64,000 bases of DNA from Biscogniauxia marginata (Eukaryota; Ascomycota; Sordariomycetes; Xylariales; Xylariaceae), in assembly GCA_022695795.1 (NCBI GenBank), contig MU404131.1, positions 1 to 64,000 on the forward strand, written 5' to 3'. Below the pieces are notes generated by a model. That model was given only the letters and a program-made list of their open reading frames with translations, made no database searches and was not told where the DNA came from. Of the stretch, positions 60,232-64,000 are shown in pieces. The position numbers and the translations under genes were made by a program. How positions within the stretch are numbered: the first letter of the stretch is position 1; each line of letters opens with the position of its first letter.

Positions 60232-60472
60232 TGCTTGTGGCCTCACGACGGCGGCAGAGAATCAGTTGTGATTTGCAGAGTCAGTGGGGGAGGGAGTAAG
60301 GGGGAGTAAGGGTTTAAGCTGGATAATGACCGGGGGAGGGGGTGTCCTTTACATCTTCGAGTCCGAAATTCCCTTCAAGACTGTCTTTCTATCCATACAT
60401 TCAGGGGCGTGTTATTAAAGATGTGAAGGTCTCATTCCCTTAACGCAGAGACGATAAAATATCCTCTATGTA

Positions 60473-60505
<33 letters not shown>

Positions 60506-61421
60506 TAAAGGGTTGGGATTGGTGATGGATTGGATAAGGATCACTGAGCCAAGATCCTTATATCGACACCTCTACCTATACTACTTACCCTCTCCGCCCC
60601 CTTTGCTTTACGATATTGTATGGTCGGGCTGATTCTAGCACGCGAGCTAAAAAGAGGAGATTGTACCATCGGTGGTTCTATTATGTTTATTTTTCCTCCT
60701 TCTCTTTCTCCTTTTCCTTTTCCTTTTACTTGATCAACATTCCCTCGGTATCATTCGAAGCGTGTCTCGAAATATTTCTACACATGAGGAAAAAAAGGAT
60801 AGCTATCATCTTACATTGATTTGAGAGGTTAATTCAAATTTTTTGAGGCGCAATGTGGTTCTAAGGAAAAGGGGGGGAGGGAAGTTTGGGTTTTTTTTTT
60901 TGGTCTTGATAAGTGAGTATGCACACATCAAGCTCGATCCGAGAGCATACCTCAAGGATATAGGAGACAATAAAGAACAATTTGAGTTCTCATATCTGTC
61001 GCCAAGTTACTTATTAAGAGTAATTCAACATGGTTGCGTAGTTTCTTTGATGTGCTTACAATCTCCCAAAGGATACCCCCTGGCCTACTCACATTGGTCT
61101 AGCACAATACACCCAGTACGTATATTTCATCCAAACACGTAAGAACATCACAACAAAACCATCTCGCTAGATTTGATTGCGAGGTACATCTTTTTCTCTT
61201 TCTCAACTCTAGAAGTGACTGTATTACCCTACCAGAAACGCCGTGCTCATGCGATGAATCCCTGCCTGCTCATCTCCCTCCCTACCTACGTAACAGCGTC
61301 CATCTCCCATTTCCACCCATGACAAATAACCCAGACAAGTTTTGCTCTCGTCAAATTTCATCACCATGCTATTTCTTTCCAGAAATTATATTTTTCAAAG
61401 GATTCGTGCAGCAGAGATCTA
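60232..61421. other. Convergent intergenic region TF-POM152
   Basis: Two 3' ends meet here. It holds a GA microsatellite, a TTTTCC-type tract at 60695-60727 and a T-run at 60890-60901. No gene seen. Confidence 0.55.
60482..60505. repeat. (GA)n microsatellite
   Basis: Twelve uninterrupted GA units directly after a short GT run. Confidence 0.95.
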
Positions 61422-64000
61422 TTAGTATTGCAACAACTTTTGCGCCTGAGCCTGAGCTTGTGCCTCCGTGTTCATAGTCGAGAAGGCACAATACTTGTCT
61501 CGAATAGCCACTACCTCGTACGTACCCTCGAGGCTTGCCGTGACTATCTTGCTATGCTCGTAACTGACGTCGTGTCGAGTCTCGAGTACCCGACTCTTCT
61601 GTCCTTTCCGGGCGTTGGAACTGCGGGTGTACGTGAACTCAAAGGGTGGAGTACCCCAAAATTCAAAGAGAATTTCGACTTCACTTCCTTCATGGATATC
61701 AATCTGGATGACGCGACCTTTGCTGATCCTCACGCTGGGCAGAGGATGTATAGACTTGGGGAGATTGACTGCGGAGCGACACTCGCTCGCCTTGTCGCTA
61801 ACACCTGTAATTATGAATTCGCCAGGGGTTTCGGCAATCCGGCGGAAATTGGTAGTTTGGGATTTGGCCTTCATGTGTTTCCCACCGAAGTCGTAGTGTA
61901 CCTCGAAGGGCGGTGTGCCCGAGAGGCTGTAGGCTATGCGTTCGCCAACACAGTAATCTACTCGCTGTTCTAATGGGTAAATGGCCGGTGCATCGTACAG
62001 TTGAACGTTTACCACCGGACCGCCCAATTCAGACTTTGATTGGCACCCGTTATCATCACGCACTTTGCGTATCCTAATTTGCTGGGCTCCAAGCTTCAAG
62101 TACTGTCGAGGAATTTGTATGTCATAATTGTTCGAGTGGATGTTGGGTATTCTGAAGATCTCTGGGAAGTTCCCAGTGTGGTGCTTGATCTCTACCTCCA
62201 AGTAGAACGGAGCCTTGCCCTCTAGTCTGATTGGTATTCGGTCTTCGTACTCTTGCTCTGCCATACACAGTTTGAATGTCTGACCAGGCTTGACAAACGA
62301 GGCAGAGGGCTTAGCATTAACTGTCTGCTCTAGGGTGAGCGGTGCTGCTCGCTTTTTGTCGTGGTTGTAAAGATTGTCGGACAGCGCCGAGAACTTGTAG
62401 GTGTATTGCCCGGCCTTAGCCGTGTCCATCTGGATAGACGCCTTGCTGAGGGCTGCATCAAATTCCTTCCGAGCAACAGAGCCCGAGCCCGATTTGGGCT
62501 TGTACTTAATTTCATATTGGACATGGTATGGAGGCGATCCTATAAAATGTTAGCTTGTTCGATAGTGCAGGAGAGGTCGCCGTCTTACCTTTAAGTGCAA
62601 CTTCGAATCCGTCCACATCCCCCTCACAGATATCTTGCTTGACGTACTCGCGGTCTCTGTACCCAGGTCGGATGGCATTTGTCGTTACTAACGATAGTTC
62701 AGGGCGCGGGAACCAGCTCACGTCAAAAGTATTAGCCTTGGGGTCGACGGTACCAGGACACTGACTGTCCATAACATCAAATATCTCGTAGGTACCCTGG
62801 TCCTTTGCTTCGATGAAATCGTTACTAGAGCGGGCAATGCGCCTAAGCGTCTCAGAACTGCCATTTAGATTGCGGTACAACACCCTCCACGGACCATCTC
62901 CCGACAAACGCAAGGGCAGATTGACCGGGGCCGCCTCTACAACCTTGGTAGATCTCTTATTTTCGAGTAGGCCGAACGAGGCCCGCGGTCTCTGACGTCT
63001 GACAGAGATCTTGATCTCTTCCTTGAGGAAGATACGACATCCCGTCTGATCCTGGATACTCTTAAGAGCAAGGGTGTACTCGCCACCAGAAGACAGCCGA
63101 GCTGTCTCGATCGTGTAAGTATCGTCAGTGATAGCGAGTGCCTTTTCGGACTTCCTCTTGCCGTCGTGAACCAATTCCCATTCGAGGTTGAAGGGACCAT
63201 CTCCGTGCAATTTGACATCAAGCTGGATCGGCTGATCTAGACAGGCGCTGATGGTATCCTCCCTATTCTGGAAGTATGCTGAAGCAGGCGGCTTGACGTT
63301 TTGCTCGAGGTAATACTCTTCGGATGGCGGCAGCGCGACATTATAGATAGCATCTTCAAGCTTCCTAAATCGATATCGATATCGACCAGCGTTCCTAGGC
63401 AGCAGGTCGATCTGTTGCCGAAGACCTTTAATCAAGACATTCTCTTTACGCGTACGTTCCGTATCACTGATCACTTCGTAGTGAACCCTGAAAGGCGGAG
63501 TTCCGACCATATCCAAGTTGACTCGCAGTCCAATGGAATTGCCGGCACACTTGTCAGGAATCTCTTCGGCCTGGAGTACCATCTTAGGTTCTAAAGGATT
63601 GAGCAGCATACACGCGGAGGGTTCCTCAATCTCGCCCTCGCACGAGTCACAGGAGACAGATTTCAAAGTGTATAGGCCTGGCGCGGAGATCGACGGTTGG
63701 TCCTCCGGGTTCTTAGCCGTGAAGGAGCCAATTTCGACTACATCGCCGTGATCGCCACTCTTGGTAAGGGTGTCAAGAGGCGAGAACTGCCAAATTATAG
63801 TATGCGCAATGCTCTCTGGAGTTTTGCCCGGACGGCCGATCTTGACTGGGAACTTGGTCGACCTCCCCTTTGCAACCTTGAGGGGATTGCGCAAGTCGCA
63901 TCCCTCGATGGTTGCCCGAGGCCGCTCCCTAACAACGAAGTTCTGAGACAGGTATTTCGGCTTAGGCTTCACGTCCAGCTCGTCAGGCTGCATGTACGCA
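61422..64000 (-). CDS. POM152: Nucleoporin Pom152, C-terminal part (cut by window edge)
   Basis: The minus-strand gene enters at 64000 and runs to the stop at 61422 in two exon parts, 64000-62589 and 62539-61422, with a 49-nt intron (GTAAGA...TTATAG). This gives 842 aa of the C-terminus; the N-terminal membrane segments lie outside. Pom152 (metazoan gp210-like) forms the lumenal ring of the nuclear pore complex and is a string of Ig-like folds in the perinuclear space. The repeats are visible by a recurring G-x-x-PF/PY/PW motif: [43 protein letters not shown] (rebuilt across the intron), [34 protein letters not shown]. Each domain has paired Cys such as SCDSCEGE, and ends with GxYxY or GxYxV strands ([39 protein letters not shown]). 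The end is an Ala/Gln repeat (AQAQAQAQK). An ATG at 63993 is internal: the frame is open to the window edge. Confidence 0.93.

Overview
This window is nuclear DNA of a filamentous ascomycete, most likely a sordariomycete. Protein-coding genes carry short introns (mostly 49-95 nt, GTRNGT donors, CTAAC-like branch sites). The proteins are those of a filamentous fungus: a Pmk1-type MAP kinase, a Zn2Cys6 regulator, pyruvate decarboxylase, Pom152 and Slm1. Intergenic DNA is rich in short TAGGTA/TACCTA motifs and microsatellites. No organism name can be fixed from the sequence alone.

Layout. 0-7 kb: DPH7 (diphthamide synthesis) and an 11-exon exportin-5/MSN5. 7-12.2 kb: gene-poor, with a broken C2H2-like gene on the minus strand (about 8.7-9.2 kb) and an extremely AT-rich block (10.3-11.0 kb) that looks like RIP-mutated repeat. 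12.2-20.5 kb: LDB17/SPIN90 (actin nucleation and endocytosis) and SLM1 (TORC2/PIP2 signalling). 21.8-27 kb: GAR1 (minus) and a type II membrane glycosyltransferase-like gene. 28.6-34.1 kb: a low-complexity protein of unknown function and pyruvate decarboxylase, both minus. 35.3-40.3 kb: ERV1 and HEM4 head to head, then OXR1. 41.3-50.1 kb: a Fus3/Kss1/Pmk1 MAP kinase and SEC24, both minus. 51.5-51.9 kb: a small single-pass membrane protein. 52-57.7 kb: a gene-poor stretch with one weak orphan ORF. 57.7-60.2 kb: a Zn2Cys6 transcription factor. 61.4-64 kb: the 3' part of POM152, cut by the window edge.

Most genes are conserved housekeeping genes in unrelated pathways: translation factor modification, nuclear transport and pore, snoRNP, COPII, actin, fermentation, heme synthesis and mitochondrial thiol oxidation. 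There is no biosynthetic cluster, CRISPR array, intact transposon or tRNA gene that I can support. The exon models below were built by hand from splice sites and reading-frame continuity. All named genes come out in frame from start to stop, except POM152, which is partial.

The most unusual signal is a coding-like reading frame of 96 sense codons that continues in phase past the TAG stop of the MAP kinase. A GTAGGA donor overlaps the stop codon, so an alternatively spliced or readthrough long isoform is possible. I see no clearly new multi-gene system; the other observations are smaller.
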